Shown: positions 37,990-47,105, numbered from the stretch's first letter. The stretch: DNA of 64,000 nucleotides from Alkalimonas cellulosilytica (GCF_036325985.1 NZ_JAUHLI010000004.1:1-64000); one strand, 5' to 3'. The notes: generated by a model not told the origin, from the letters alone. A program made the numbers and translations.

Positions 37990-38223
37990 TCAATAATGCG
38001 GCGGTGGTGGTTCCTGATCCTGTGGCATCATTTCATCCTGATCCTGCCGCTGCAATTGCTTCGCCAGCAGCAGCACCTGCTGCTGCAGTACCTTAATTTG
38101 CTTCTGGTGCTCCAGCAACTCTTTGCTCAGATGCTGCATGGCATCATCCTGAAAGGCAATCTTACTTTCCAGCTCGATAATATGAAGTTCCAGCTCGTCT
38201 GGTTCTGTGCTGCTCATGGTCAT
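37990..38223 (-). CDS. slyX: SlyX family protein
   Basis: A 77-residue coiled-coil protein (ELELHIIELESKIAFQDDAMQHLSKELLEHQKQI), ending in a proline run PPPPHY that is a SlyX hallmark. Starts at 38223 and 38217 are both possible. It neighbours fkpA as in E. coli. Function unknown. Confidence 0.92.
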   Translation of the reverse strand: MTMSSTEPDELELHIIELESKIAFQDDAMQHLSKELLEHQKQIKVLQQQVLLLAKQLQRQDQDEMMPQDQEPPPPHY

Positions 38224-38263
38224 ACTCGTCTTGGGTTTAGGGGCGCAAGTCTAAGCAATACTA

Positions 38264-39262
38264 TCAAGGGCTGTCCAGTTGGATCTGCCACACTTCAGCC
38301 AAACCACTGGAGCTTTCGCTGAGCAATTGATCCTGGCCAAAAAACGCCACGGCATGCACCGCGGCGCTGGGTGGACGACTGCCAACTCGCGGTGACACCC
38401 GCCAGCGCTGCAGCTCCCGGCCCGTTTGCACATCCCATAAGGCTAGATTGCGGCTGGGGGCACCAGTGGCCAACCAGCGGCCATCGTCACTAAAGCGCAC
38501 TGCACTGAAAATTTGCTGGCGGGCGGTAAATTGCAGCCGGCTGACCAGCTGACCGGTCTGGATATCCCAGATTTGTGCGGTGTTTTGGCTATCGGCGGTA
38601 AAGGCAAAACGGCCTTGCGGGTCCAGGGCAACCTTGGTGACCCGGCTTGGGTGTGGAAAGCTGTGAATGATCTGGGCGGTTTCGGTATTCCATAAATAGG
38701 CCATGTAATCATTGCCACCGGTCAGGGCAAAGCGCCCATTAGGTGACAAGTCGACACTGTTGATGCGCTCGCTGTGGCCTAAAAACTCCAACCGCCGGCC
38801 GCTGGCAAAGGTAATGTGCTGCACACCGCCATTGCCTTTACCAATAAGCAGGTGCTCCGCATTGTGCGACACAGCAATATCGCGCACTGAAGACTCATCC
38901 AGTTGCCAAAACCCGACATTTTCGCCATCGGCAATGCGCCACAAAGCAAAGTTGGTGCGGTCGGCGCTCAGCACATGGCTGTTGTTCGGGCTTATCGCCA
39001 GTGCAAACACAATGTTTTCATCGGCATCGCGATGATTCCACTGATACATCAGGCCCTGGCGTTCGGTATCCCAAATGGTGATGCCATGTTGCACCGACGA
39101 TTGCACCGCATAACGACCATCGCTGGAGATAGCTGCTGCATAGGTAGCCTGTGCAGCGTGTTTCCATTGCTGCACTGGCGTGGTTTCTACCCGGCTGCAG
39201 GCTGCCGTTAACAGTGAAAGCAGGAAAATTGGCAGATATTTGCTGTGATGGCTTAACCTCAT
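38264..39262 (-). CDS. WD40-repeat lipoprotein
   Basis: A 332-residue exported protein with a lipobox LLTAAC at about residue 22 and about six or seven WD40 blades (for example NGRFALTGGNDYMAYLWNTETAQI, GRWLATGAPSRNLALWDVQTGRE). It probably forms a beta-propeller anchored in the envelope; a scaffolding role is inferred. The start ATG 39262 has GTGGAG immediately before it; a GTG two codons upstream is an alternative. It is divergent from fkpA. Confidence 0.8.
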   Translation of the reverse strand: MRLSHHSKYLPIFLLSLLTAACSRVETTPVQQWKHAAQATYAAAISSDGRYAVQSSVQHGITIWDTERQGLMYQWNHRDADENIVFALAISPNNSHVLSADRTNFALWRIADGENVGFWQLDESSVRDIAVSHNAEHLLIGKGNGGVQHITFASGRRLEFLGHSERINSVDLSPNGRFALTGGNDYMAYLWNTETAQIIHSFPHPSRVTKVALDPQGRFAFTADSQNTAQIWDIQTGQLVSRLQFTARQQIFSAVRFSDDGRWLATGAPSRNLALWDVQTGRELQRWRVSPRVGSRPPSAAVHAVAFFGQDQLLSESSSGLAEVWQIQLDSP

Positions 39263-39342
39263 CTCCACAAACCGTTAGTATAGGTGGATGATTAAAATCA
39301 TAACACAGTGCGCAGCTTAGGCTGCCCGATTTGGAGAAAATA

Positions 39343-40080
39343 ATGCGTGTAACAACCAAACTCAGCCTGGTGGCTGCATCTGTTCTTACTCTGGCTGCTT
39401 GTCAGCCTGCTTCCGTTTCCGATGAAGGCCCGGTGACACTGACGACCGATACCCAGAAACAATCGTACAGCTTTGGTGTGTCTGCTGGCTACTACATTGA
39501 AAATGCGGTCGCTGAGCATCAGGCCATGGGCATTGAGCTGGATGCCGATCTGATCGTGCGGGGCATGAAAGATGCTATCGCGGGCAAAGCGATTGTCACT
39601 GAGGAAGACATCCAGCAGCATTTGACGGCCCTGGATCAAAGCTTCCGGGAAAAGCAGGAACAGCAGGCTCAGGCTGCGGCAGCAGAAGCTAAAGCGGTTG
39701 GCCAGCGTTATCTGGCAGACAATGCCAGCAAAGATGGCGTGCAGGTCACCGAGTCTGGCTTGCAGTACGAAGTGCTGGAGCAAGGCGACGGGGCGAAACC
39801 AGCGGCGGCGGATACCGTGAAGGTGCACTATCAGGGCGCTCTGATCGATGGCACCGTATTTGACAGCTCGCACGAGCGAGGTGAGCCGATCGAATTCCCA
39901 TTAAACCGGGTGATTCCGGGTTGGACCGAAGGCGTACAACTGATGAATGTGGGCTCTAAGTTCCGTTTCACCATTCCATCTGAACTGGCGTACGGTGAGC
40001 GTGACATGGGCGTGATCCCACCAAACAGCGTACTGGTGTTTGAAGTTGAGCTGCTGGATGTCAAAAAAGCCGGCGAGTAA
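39343..40080 (+). CDS. fkpA: FKBP-type peptidyl-prolyl isomerase FkpA
   Basis: A 245-residue periplasmic chaperone/isomerase. It has a lipobox-like LTLAAC at the N-terminus, a helical dimerisation domain (about residues 35-125) and a C-terminal FKBP domain (about 140-240) with VKVHYQGALIDGTVFDSSHERGEPIEF and VFEVELL. ATG 39343 follows GGAGA. The cysteine suggests a lipoprotein, unlike soluble E. coli FkpA. A strong terminator follows. Confidence 0.93.
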   Translation: MRVTTKLSLVAASVLTLAACQPASVSDEGPVTLTTDTQKQSYSFGVSAGYYIENAVAEHQAMGIELDADLIVRGMKDAIAGKAIVTEEDIQQHLTALDQSFREKQEQQAQAAAAEAKAVGQRYLADNASKDGVQVTESGLQYEVLEQGDGAKPAAADTVKVHYQGALIDGTVFDSSHERGEPIEFPLNRVIPGWTEGVQLMNVGSKFRFTIPSELAYGERDMGVIPPNSVLVFEVELLDVKKAGE

Positions 40081-40097
40081 CAGCCAACTCAGCATGA

Positions 40098-40124
40098 AAA
40101 AGGGCAGCCATCAGCTGCCCTTTT
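40098..40124. terminator. Intrinsic terminator after fkpA
   Basis: AAAAGGGCAGC-CATCA-GCTGCCCTTTT: an 11-bp stem, T-rich on both strands, between the convergent fkpA and rsd, so bidirectional. Confidence 0.9.
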
Positions 40125-40141
40125 GCTGTACTGCAGTGGTC

Positions 40142-40627
40142 TCAGGCGGTCGTTTGCCGATCACTGTGTTTGTGATGCAAGGTGTGGATTAGCTCATCTT
40201 CCAGCTCAAAGCGCTCTTCCAGTGCTTGCCCCAGATCGGATAACTCCAGATCAAAAGCGCCACTTTGGCGGGTGCTGAAGTGCTCTGCGTATTTATCATT
40301 GAAATCCAGTGCTAAGTCGGTAGAAACAGCGATTTTCGGATACAAGCGATTGGCTAATTGCCGACTGTCGGTGCCATTGATGGCGCATTCCGACACGATT
40401 TGCTCATAGACTTCAAAATGACCGGCCGACAGATAATCCATCAGGATCTGGCAAAATTCCTGCACCGCTTCCTGGCTGGGTTTAGCGCGTTGTTTGTCAT
40501 CAAACGGTGGCAAGCCAGCCAGTTTGCAGTAGCTGATGATCAGTTGCTGGCGTTCTTCCAGCCAATGATCGATTGCGGTTAAAGCGCCGCCCCACTTTTG
40601 TTGTGCTGCCTGAACCCGCCTGTACAT
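40142..40627 (-). CDS. rsd: Regulator of sigma D (Rsd/AlgQ)
   Basis: A 161-residue anti-sigma70 factor that sequesters the housekeeping sigma in stationary phase. Typical segments: KWGGALTAIDHWLEERQQLIISYCKLAG and YPKIAVSTDLALDFNDKYAEHF. ATG 40627 follows AAGGAGCAGG. Neighbouring hemE, nudC and rsd are also clustered in E. coli. Confidence 0.94.
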   Translation of the reverse strand: MYRRVQAAQQKWGGALTAIDHWLEERQQLIISYCKLAGLPPFDDKQRAKPSQEAVQEFCQILMDYLSAGHFEVYEQIVSECAINGTDSRQLANRLYPKIAVSTDLALDFNDKYAEHFSTRQSGAFDLELSDLGQALEERFELEDELIHTLHHKHSDRQTTA

Positions 40628-40787
40628 GACCTGCTCCTTACCCTGTCTGGTCTTAAGTCTACTTAAAAGAATTCTGCTGCTAAAATCAATGCTTTTTTCA
40701 TTGGTCTGAACTCTTTGACCATTTATCATACCCCCAGTCAGGCAGCAGGCCAACCATTGTTGCTAAATGTTCCTAAAACAAGGATGA

Positions 40788-41606
40788 ATGATGATCAGTC
40801 ACAGTCTACCGCTTCAGGCCGATACTCAGGGCTACTGGTTCATTGTCAACCAACAGCGGTTGTACTGGCCCGAAACACAGCATGCTTTGCTTTTTAGCAG
40901 CATGGCCGAGCTGGTGCCACTGTTTGGTGAGCCAGAGCAAAGTGGCACACTAGGCCAGTTGAATGGTAAGCCGGTGTATTATTGGGTGGTCAATGATCGG
41001 CGGGATGATGAAGAGAACTGGCAAAACCCAAGGCAGTTGTTGCATTTTGGTGAGGCGATTTTTGAATTGGCAGCCCGGGCAGTACAGGTGGCACTCTTTA
41101 TCCAAACCCATCGTTTTTGTGGCCAGTGTGGTTCTGCCATGCATCTGGTGAGTTGGGAGCTGGCGGCTTTGTGTCATCGCTGTGGCCACCGTTGCTATCC
41201 GCGCATCGCGCCCTGTGTATTGGTGGGCGTGGTGAAGGATGAACAGTTATTGCTGGCACGCTCCAGCCGCCACAAAGCAGGTTTTTTCTCCATTCTGGCT
41301 GGTTTTGTCGAGTCGGCCGAAACGCTGGAGCAAGCCGCCATCAGGGAAGTTAAAGAAGAGGTCGGGATCGATATCGACAGGCTAGAGTATGTGGGCAGCC
41401 AACCCTGGCCTTTTCCCCATTCGTTGATGACCGGCTTTATTGCCCGCTATGTTGGCGGTGATATCCGCTGTCAGCCGAATGAAATTGAAGAGGCGCATTG
41501 GTTTGACTTAACGGCTTTGCCAGAGGTGCCTCCGGTGCAAACCTTATCCGGACAAATGATTGAGCTGGTGCAGCAGCGGATTGCAGGCAATAAAAAAGCC
41601 ACTTAA
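40788..41606 (+). CDS. nudC: NAD(+) diphosphatase / mRNA decapping hydrolase NudC
   Basis: A 272-residue Nudix hydrolase that cleaves NAD(H) and removes NAD caps from RNA. The zinc site is CGQCG...CHRCGHRCYPR (about residues 110-135). The Nudix box GFVESAETLEQAAIREVKEEVGI is near residue 170, and the family SQPWPFPHSLM motif follows. The start follows AAGGA; ATG 40791 is an alternative. Confidence 0.95.
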   Translation: MMISHSLPLQADTQGYWFIVNQQRLYWPETQHALLFSSMAELVPLFGEPEQSGTLGQLNGKPVYYWVVNDRRDDEENWQNPRQLLHFGEAIFELAARAVQVALFIQTHRFCGQCGSAMHLVSWELAALCHRCGHRCYPRIAPCVLVGVVKDEQLLLARSSRHKAGFFSILAGFVESAETLEQAAIREVKEEVGIDIDRLEYVGSQPWPFPHSLMTGFIARYVGGDIRCQPNEIEEAHWFDLTALPEVPPVQTLSGQMIELVQQRIAGNKKAT

Positions 41607-41614
41607 CGTGGCTT
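41596..41614 (+). terminator. Hairpin at the nudC stop
   Basis: AAGCCAC-TTAAC-GTGGCTT, with the nudC TAA in the loop. A second small hairpin, CCCG-TAAA-CGGG at 41656-41667, is followed by a T-rich run (CTTCTTTATTCTT) and may be the actual terminator. Confidence 0.5.
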
Positions 41615-41857
41615 AAATCACCGTAGCGCTTAGTAACACCGGGTGATTAACAGGTCCCGTAAACGGGCTTCTTTATTCTTATTCTTCACTAGCGCACTCA
41701 TTTTATAGCAGATTTATTTTCTGCATACAAGCGTCTTTTTGAACTTTTTTTGTAATATTCAGTCTGCGGTCAGTTTGATTTGGATCCGCATTGGAACTAG
41801 AGCCCTTGCCGTAGCAATGTTAAGATAGCGCCATTCATTTCGAGGACAGTTCCCATC
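41615..41857. other. Intergenic region upstream of hemE
   Basis: A non-coding stretch of about 240 bases, AT-rich in the middle (41700-41760). It holds the second nudC hairpin and must contain the hemE promoter. No convincing -35/-10 pair, operator or riboswitch was recognised. Confidence 0.4.
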
Positions 41858-42931
41858 ATGCAATTAAAAAACGATCGTTACCTGCGCGCCTTGTGCAAAG
41901 AACCCGTGGACCGTACCCCCATCTGGATGATGCGCCAGGCTGGCCGTTATTTGCCAGAGTACCGCGCGACCCGGGCTCAAGCCGGTGATTTTATGTCGCT
42001 GTGCAAAAACCCGGAGCTGGCTTGTGAGGTGACCTTGCAGCCGCTGCGCCGTTACCCGATGGATGCGGCGATTTTATTCAGCGATATTCTGACCATTCCG
42101 GATGCCATGGGCTTAGGACTTTATTTTGGCGCTGGCGAAGGGCCAAAGTTTGAGCGGCCTATTCGTGATTTTATGGATGTGGTGAACCTGCCCATTCCGG
42201 ATCCGGAGCAAGAGCTGCGCTATGTGATGGATGCGGTACGTACCATTCGCCGCGAACTGAACGGTGAAGTACCGCTGATTGGCTTCTCCGGTAGCCCCTG
42301 GACCTTAGCGACCTACATGGTGGAAGGTGGCAGCAGCAAGACCTTCAGCATCATTAAAAAGATGATGTACAGCGAGCCGGAAGTGCTGCACATGCTGCTG
42401 GATAAGCTGGCGCAAAGCGTCACCTCTTACCTGAACGCTCAGATTGCTGCGGGTGCTCAGTCCATTATGATTTTCGATACCTGGGGCGGGGTGCTCACGC
42501 CGCGCGATTACAAAGAGTACTCGCTCAGTTACATGCAGCAGATTGTCGATGGCTTAACCCGTGAAGCCGATGGCCGCAAGGTACCGGTGACCTTATTCAC
42601 CAAAAACGGTGGCCTCTGGTTGGAGCAAATCGCCGCCACTGGCTGCGATGGTGTGGGCCTGGATTGGACCATGGATATCGGCCAGGCGCGTAAGCGCATC
42701 GGCGACAAGGTAGCGCTGCAAGGCAATATGGACCCGAATATTTTATTGGGTACGCCAGAGCGCATTCGCCAGGAAGTGCAGACCATTCTGGATGGCTACG
42801 GCCAGGGCAGTGGCCATGTGTTTAACCTCGGCCATGGCATCACACCAGATGTGGATCCTGAGCGGGTCAGTGTCTTTGTCGAGGCGGTGCAATCCTTTAG
42901 CCCGACCTACCATATGAATACCGACGATTAA
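41858..42931 (+). CDS. hemE: Uroporphyrinogen decarboxylase
   Basis: A 357-residue haem-biosynthesis enzyme that decarboxylates the four acetate groups of uroporphyrinogen III. The signature PIWMMRQAGRYLPEYR is at about residue 21, with FSDILTIPDAMGLGL and GFSGSPWTLATYMVEGG following. Length is exact for the family. Confidence 0.97.
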   Translation: MQLKNDRYLRALCKEPVDRTPIWMMRQAGRYLPEYRATRAQAGDFMSLCKNPELACEVTLQPLRRYPMDAAILFSDILTIPDAMGLGLYFGAGEGPKFERPIRDFMDVVNLPIPDPEQELRYVMDAVRTIRRELNGEVPLIGFSGSPWTLATYMVEGGSSKTFSIIKKMMYSEPEVLHMLLDKLAQSVTSYLNAQIAAGAQSIMIFDTWGGVLTPRDYKEYSLSYMQQIVDGLTREADGRKVPVTLFTKNGGLWLEQIAATGCDGVGLDWTMDIGQARKRIGDKVALQGNMDPNILLGTPERIRQEVQTILDGYGQGSGHVFNLGHGITPDVDPERVSVFVEAVQSFSPTYHMNTDD

Positions 42932-42940
42932 ATGCGGTAA

Positions 42941-42980
42941 AAACGCACAAAGCCTGGCAGTTGCCAGGCTTTGTGCGTTT
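42941..42980. terminator. Bidirectional terminator between hemE and sthA
   Basis: A perfect 19-bp inverted repeat (42941-42959 with 42962-42980), beginning AAACGCACAAAG and ending CTTTGTGCGTTT, lies between convergent genes. It is one of the strongest hairpins in the window. Confidence 0.88.
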
Positions 42981-42997
42981 AAGGGCTCTGCAAAACC

Positions 42998-44431
42998 TTA
43001 AAACAACCGATTCAAACCATTCAATGCCGCCACCCGGTAGGCTTCGGCCATGGTAGGGTAGTTGAAGGTGGTATGAACAAAGTACTCAATGGTATTGCCA
43101 CCATTTTTTTGCATCATAATGGCCTGACCGATATGGACGATTTCCGCCGCCCGTTCGCCAAAGCAGTGAATGCCTAAAATTTCTTTGGTCTCGCGGTGAA
43201 ACAGCAGTTTCAAACTGCCAGCATTGGTGTTGGCAATCTGGGCTCTGGCCAGGTGCTTGAACTGGGCCCGGCCTACTTCGTAGGGAATACGGGCAGCGGT
43301 CAGCTCCTGCTCGGTTTTACCGACTGAGCTTATTTCCGGAATGGTGTAAATGCCCACCGGGATATCGGTAATCAGCTGGCTTTCGCACTGGCCCTTGACA
43401 ATGGCGGTACCGACAATACGGCCCTGATCGTAGGCCGCGCTGGCTAAGCTGGGGTAGCCAATCACATCGCCCACCGCATAAATGTGCGGTACTTCGGTTT
43501 GGTAGTTGTCGTCGACCTTCAACTGGCCACGGCCATCGGCTTTTAGCCCCACCGCAGCCAGGTTCAGGCTGTCGGTGTTGCCGGTGCGACCATTGGCAAA
43601 CAGAATGCAGTCGGCTTTCATTTTCTTGCCGGATTTTAAATGCAGCACCACGCCATCGTCGCGGCCTTCGATGTGGTCGAATTCCTCACCATGACGGATA
43701 TTGATACCGGAATTCCAGAAGTGGTAGCTGAGCGAGTCCGAAATCTCACTGTCCATAAAGGCCAGCAGGCGATCGCGGTTATTGACCAGATCGACCCGTA
43801 CCCCAAGGCCGCGGAAAATCGAGGCGTACTCGCAGCCAATCACGCCGGCACCATAAATAATGACATGGCGCGGATCATCACGCAGCGACAAGATGGTATC
43901 GCTGTCGTAAATGCGCGGGTGATTAAAGTCGACAGAGGCTGGCCGGTAAGGGCGCGAGCCGCTGGCAATGACAATATTGGCGGCGCTTAGCACCTGCTTG
44001 GAGCCATCGGCTTCGGTGATTTCCAGCTGGTGTGGGCCAACAAAGGTGGCATCAGCATGAAAAATCGTCACCCGGTTGCGATCGTAAAAGCTGCTTCTAA
44101 GCCGCACTTGTTTGCGGATAACGCCAGCCGCATGCTTGAGAATTTCATCAAAGGTCAGATGGGTTTTGTTTTCATCCAGCTGAAACAACGGGTTTTCTTT
44201 GTATTCAATGTAGCGGCTGACGGAGTGGCGCAGCGCTTTGGAGGGGATGGTGCCCCAATGGGTGCAGCCGCCACCGACCGACTGATAGCGCTCAATTACG
44301 GCGACCCGTTGGCCACTTTTGGCCAGGCTCATCGCCGCCCCTTCACCACCCGGGCCGGTGCCGATAATAATGCTGTCAAAGTCGTAGGCAGGGGTTTTTT
44401 GCTTGGTTTTTGTCGCCACAGGCGGCTCCAT
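42998..44431 (-). CDS. sthA: Soluble pyridine nucleotide transhydrogenase
   Basis: A 477-residue FAD flavoprotein exchanging hydride between NADPH and NAD+. The FAD-binding GTGPGGEGAAM is near residue 20 and an NAD-type GAGVIGCEYASIF near 185. Instead of the redox CxxxxC of dihydrolipoamide dehydrogenases it has GGGCTHWGTIPSKALRH, the SthA signature. The ATG at 44431 (MEPPVATK) is preferred; a TTG five codons upstream is possible. Confidence 0.95.
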   Translation of the reverse strand: MEPPVATKTKQKTPAYDFDSIIIGTGPGGEGAAMSLAKSGQRVAVIERYQSVGGGCTHWGTIPSKALRHSVSRYIEYKENPLFQLDENKTHLTFDEILKHAAGVIRKQVRLRSSFYDRNRVTIFHADATFVGPHQLEITEADGSKQVLSAANIVIASGSRPYRPASVDFNHPRIYDSDTILSLRDDPRHVIIYGAGVIGCEYASIFRGLGVRVDLVNNRDRLLAFMDSEISDSLSYHFWNSGINIRHGEEFDHIEGRDDGVVLHLKSGKKMKADCILFANGRTGNTDSLNLAAVGLKADGRGQLKVDDNYQTEVPHIYAVGDVIGYPSLASAAYDQGRIVGTAIVKGQCESQLITDIPVGIYTIPEISSVGKTEQELTAARIPYEVGRAQFKHLARAQIANTNAGSLKLLFHRETKEILGIHCFGERAAEIVHIGQAIMMQKNGGNTIEYFVHTTFNYPTMAEAYRVAALNGLNRLF

Positions 44432-44476
44432 CTCAGCGAGTTTCAAAATTAGTATAACAATAGCCTGATTTCACAC

Positions 44477-44514
44477 TGAAAAAAAGCCGACGAAGGTCGG
44501 TAAGGTGGCTTTTA
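44477..44514. other. Terminator-like hairpin between divergent genes
   Basis: AAAAGCC and GGCTTTT flank an inner CCGAC-GAAG-GTCGG stem. This resembles an intrinsic terminator on the plus strand, yet it lies between divergently transcribed sthA and the DUF3667 gene, where no coding gene should end. Confidence 0.5.
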
Positions 44515-44587
44515 TGCGGGCTATTGCCAAAACACAGTGCTCACGTAAAATCAGGTCAGGACTTTTTACATAACAAGAATAAACAGC

Positions 44588-45565
44588 ATGGAAACCTTGC
44601 TAAAACACTGCGATAACTGTGGTACCGCCCTGCAAGGGGCCTTCTGCCATCACTGCGGTCAGGAGAAGAAGAGCTACATTCGGAATCTGACTGGGGTGCT
44701 GAGCGAGTTTTTTGGCGAGTTTAGCAACTGGGACAGCCGTTTATGGCGAACCTTGTGGCCGCTGTGGTTTCGACCGGGGTTTTTAACCCGCCGCTATGTG
44801 CAGGGACACAGGGTGCCTTATGTGCCGCCGCTGCGGTTGTATATTTTTACCTCGGTACTCACTTTTCTCATTCTGGCCCAGTTGGTACCGCATCAGGCGA
44901 TTGAAGACAGTTCTCACACTGATCCAGACAGCATTTTGATCGAGATTGAGGATGGCAGCCAGCTTACCTTGCGCGAGCTGATGCGAAAAATTGAGGCCGA
45001 GGCTCGTGGTGACGAAATAACAGCAGCTAACAATGGGCCAACTCAGTTGGTTGGCGTGGAAAAGCTGCCCTATGCGTTGCCACTGCCTTTTCTTTCCGAT
45101 GCAACCCAGCAGCGGGTTGATGAGCGTTTTAATGCCTTGATTGCCAGCCCCAAGCTCGCGATCAATAAGTTTTTTTCGCTGGCACCGCAAATGATGTTTT
45201 TGCTGCTGCCGCTGTTTGCCTTATTGCTGAAGCTGATGTACATCCGCTCCAACCGCTTTTATATGGAGCACCTGATCCTGGCGCTGCACAGTCACAGCTT
45301 TATTTTGCAAATGGGTGTCTTTGTGTTGCTGCTTGGCATGCTGCAAAGCAGCATCCCCTGGGCCTGGCTTGCCAGTCCCGTCGGTTGGCTGAAAACTGCT
45401 TTACTGTGGTGGATCCCGCTGTATTTGTTGCTGTGCCAAAAGTTTTACTACCAGCAAAGCTGGGGCAAAACCCTGCTGAAGTTCTGGCTAACCAGTTCCA
45501 TCTACAACCTGATTTTCCTCAGCGCTTTTCTGGCGCTGATAGTGCTGAGTGTGTTGTGGATGTAA
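44588..45565 (+). CDS. DUF3667 domain-containing membrane protein
   Basis: A 325-residue membrane protein. An N-terminal zinc ribbon (CDNCGTAL...FCHHCGQEKK) is followed by the conserved DUF3667 patch (LSEFFGEFSNWDSRLWRTLWPLWFRPGFLTRRYVQGHRVPYVPPLRLYIF). TM helices lie at about residues 85-103, 200-220, 238-258, 268-288 and 300-322. Family function is unknown. Confidence 0.85.
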   Translation: METLLKHCDNCGTALQGAFCHHCGQEKKSYIRNLTGVLSEFFGEFSNWDSRLWRTLWPLWFRPGFLTRRYVQGHRVPYVPPLRLYIFTSVLTFLILAQLVPHQAIEDSSHTDPDSILIEIEDGSQLTLRELMRKIEAEARGDEITAANNGPTQLVGVEKLPYALPLPFLSDATQQRVDERFNALIASPKLAINKFFSLAPQMMFLLLPLFALLLKLMYIRSNRFYMEHLILALHSHSFILQMGVFVLLLGMLQSSIPWAWLASPVGWLKTALLWWIPLYLLLCQKFYYQQSWGKTLLKFWLTSSIYNLIFLSAFLALIVLSVLWM

Positions 45566-45613
45566 GCTTCGCAGCATGTTGGTGTTTATACAATTCGTTG
45601 GAGGGTTGGTGCG

Positions 45614-46024
45614 ATGACTGCAAATACTGCAATTACCGAGCTTGATGCATTGTTAGCTTCATTAAACCCAGAGCTACAGCCGGCTGAGTATGTATATTGC
45701 TCTGTGCCTGGGCCTGTCAGTACCTATCTGGCACTGCAGCCATTGGCAAGCTTTACTGAACCGGAAGGATTAACCCTGGTGTTGGAAAAGTCCCGGGCCG
45801 AGGCGGCGGGCTTGTCGTGTAGTGGCTGCTTTCGCCAGATCACCCTGACGGTGCATTCCAGTCTTGAGGCCGTTGGCCTCACGGCCGCAGTCTCATCCGC
45901 TCTGGCAGCAGCCGGTATCAGCGCCAATGTGATGGCTGCTTATTACCACGATCATATTTTTGTGCCTGCTGATAAAGCAGATGAAGCAATGGCTGCTTTG
46001 GCCGCTATCAGAGCTAGCGAATAA
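45614..46024 (+). CDS. ACT domain-containing protein
   Basis: A 136-residue cytoplasmic protein with two ACT-like halves. Its second half (QITLTVHSSLEAVGLTAAVSSALAAAGISANVMAAYYHDHIFVP) is typical of COG3602-type proteins, predicted small-molecule (amino acid) sensors. Its 3' end overlaps the convergent TonB-domain gene by 11 bp. Confidence 0.78.
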   Translation: MTANTAITELDALLASLNPELQPAEYVYCSVPGPVSTYLALQPLASFTEPEGLTLVLEKSRAEAAGLSCSGCFRQITLTVHSSLEAVGLTAAVSSALAAAGISANVMAAYYHDHIFVPADKADEAMAALAAIRASE

Positions 46025-46802
46025 AATAACCGACCGGTTGCCACTTACCCTGATGGTACTTCAAGGTCAGGGTTTCAATGGCTTCTTGTTTGTGTTCAAA
46101 CTGGCTTTGCAGAGTCAGGATCAGGTAACGGCCATCCGGTGCACCGGGTAAGCTGCCGTGTGCTTGTTGACTGTGCAAAGTTCGGCTCATCAGAGCGCCT
46201 AATGGCTGGCGCGCGGCTTGAAGCGCCTGCTGCCATTGTTCGGCAGTGACTTGCTGTTGCACCATAGTGCCGGCCTGCTGCCAGCTGGCTTCATACTGGC
46301 CTTGATCAAGCAGTTGCAGCCAATGCCTTGCAATGGCTTGTGCTTCAATGGCAGTGGCATTTTCATTGTCCGTAATAAAACAAAATGCCCAGGCCTCATG
46401 GTCATTGCTTCCACCCCCTTGTAAAGTAAAGTCCATCTGAAAAGGGATCCGAACGGGAGCCGCTGCCGGGTTTTTCTCTCCAGGTTGCCACTGAAATTTT
46501 GCCAGGGCTCGCCGTGCTGAATGGTCGAACACCCCGGCCGGGAAGGACGCAATCTGTTCAATCTGCTGAGGGCGGCCATGGTTATCAATGGTCAGATGAA
46601 AACGCACGCAGCCATTGAGCTCTCGTTGTTCCGCTTGCTTTGGATACTCGGGCCGAACAGCCCGGGTCACTTGCCAGTACTGCGCTACCCGATGGCGTTC
46701 ATTGGTTAAATCCATGGCGGTAGGGGGCTCGAGGTTTGGTGTACTGCTGCATGCTGTTAGGGTAAGCAGAAGTGATGGAATTGATACAGTTCGGATACTC
46801 AT
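46014..46802 (-). CDS. TonB C-terminal-domain lipoprotein
   Basis: A 262-residue exported protein starting at ATG 46802 behind AAGGAAG, with a lipobox LTLTAC near residue 16. A TonB_C-type domain lies at about residues 40-130 (RPEYPKQAEQRELNGCVRFHLTIDNHGRPQQIEQI...FDHSARRALAKFQW). The C-terminal half has no recognised domain. It lacks the N-terminal TM anchor of true TonB, so it is not an energy transducer of the classical kind. It overlaps the upstream gene by 4 bp. Confidence 0.75.
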   Translation of the reverse strand: MSIRTVSIPSLLLTLTACSSTPNLEPPTAMDLTNERHRVAQYWQVTRAVRPEYPKQAEQRELNGCVRFHLTIDNHGRPQQIEQIASFPAGVFDHSARRALAKFQWQPGEKNPAAAPVRIPFQMDFTLQGGGSNDHEAWAFCFITDNENATAIEAQAIARHWLQLLDQGQYEASWQQAGTMVQQQVTAEQWQQALQAARQPLGALMSRTLHSQQAHGSLPGAPDGRYLILTLQSQFEHKQEAIETLTLKYHQGKWQPVGYFIR

Positions 46803-47077
46803 TGATCTTCCTTGATGGTAGGTCGAAGCCATAGTTTCAATAATGCAGCGATAGCCAGCAACGCCAACAAGGCTGACAACCATGGAGCTGTCTTTATCAA
46901 TCCCACTGCAAAGCCACCAGCCACGCAGGGCAAGGCCCATGCCATGCGCTTTCGTTGTGCCATGGCTTTCTGTTGCGCTTTTTCCTGACGTTGCCTTTTG
47001 GCATCGATTTTTGCCTGCTGTGGGCTCAGTAGTGCATCGGCAACGGTTTTGGCTTGCTGTTCATTAAGCTTATTCAT
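46799..47077 (-). CDS. Small membrane protein of unknown function
   Basis: A 92-residue protein: a charged Lys/Arg/Gln-rich coiled-coil stretch (AKIDAKRQRQEKAQQKAMAQRKR) followed by two TM helices (about residues 45-80). ATG 47077 is chosen because it overlaps the stop of an 11-codon upstream ORF that has the better-placed ribosome site. An upstream in-frame ATG at 47110 has a Shine-Dalgarno only 2 nt away. It is cotranscribed with the TonB-domain lipoprotein. No family was recognised. Confidence 0.55.
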   Translation of the reverse strand: MNKLNEQQAKTVADALLSPQQAKIDAKRQRQEKAQQKAMAQRKRMAWALPCVAGGFAVGLIKTAPWLSALLALLAIAALLKLWLRPTIKEDQ

Positions 47078-47105
47078 ACTCAGGCTCGCTGGTGGTAAAT
47101 AACAT
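47070..47105 (-). CDS. 11-codon upstream ORF, relic of a ybjQ-like start
   Basis: MLFTTSEPEYE, starting at ATG 47105, 7 nt after GGAG (47113-47116). Its TAA overlaps the ATG of the 92-residue membrane protein. Its first 16 nt and the 85 nt upstream align without gaps to the start of ybjQ 2 kb away, where the GGAG-ATG spacing is the same. Translation is plausible from this homology but unproven; it may serve translational coupling. Confidence 0.4.
   Translation of the reverse strand: MLFTTSEPEYE

Noticed and set aside
42998..44431. Dihydrolipoamide dehydrogenase or other disulfide oxidoreductase
   Set aside because: The redox CxxxxC is replaced by GCTHWGTIPSK, the soluble transhydrogenase signature.
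46014..46802. Classical TonB energy transducer
   Set aside because: It has a lipoprotein signal instead of an N-terminal TM anchor and no Pro-rich spacer; there are no exbB/exbD genes beside it.
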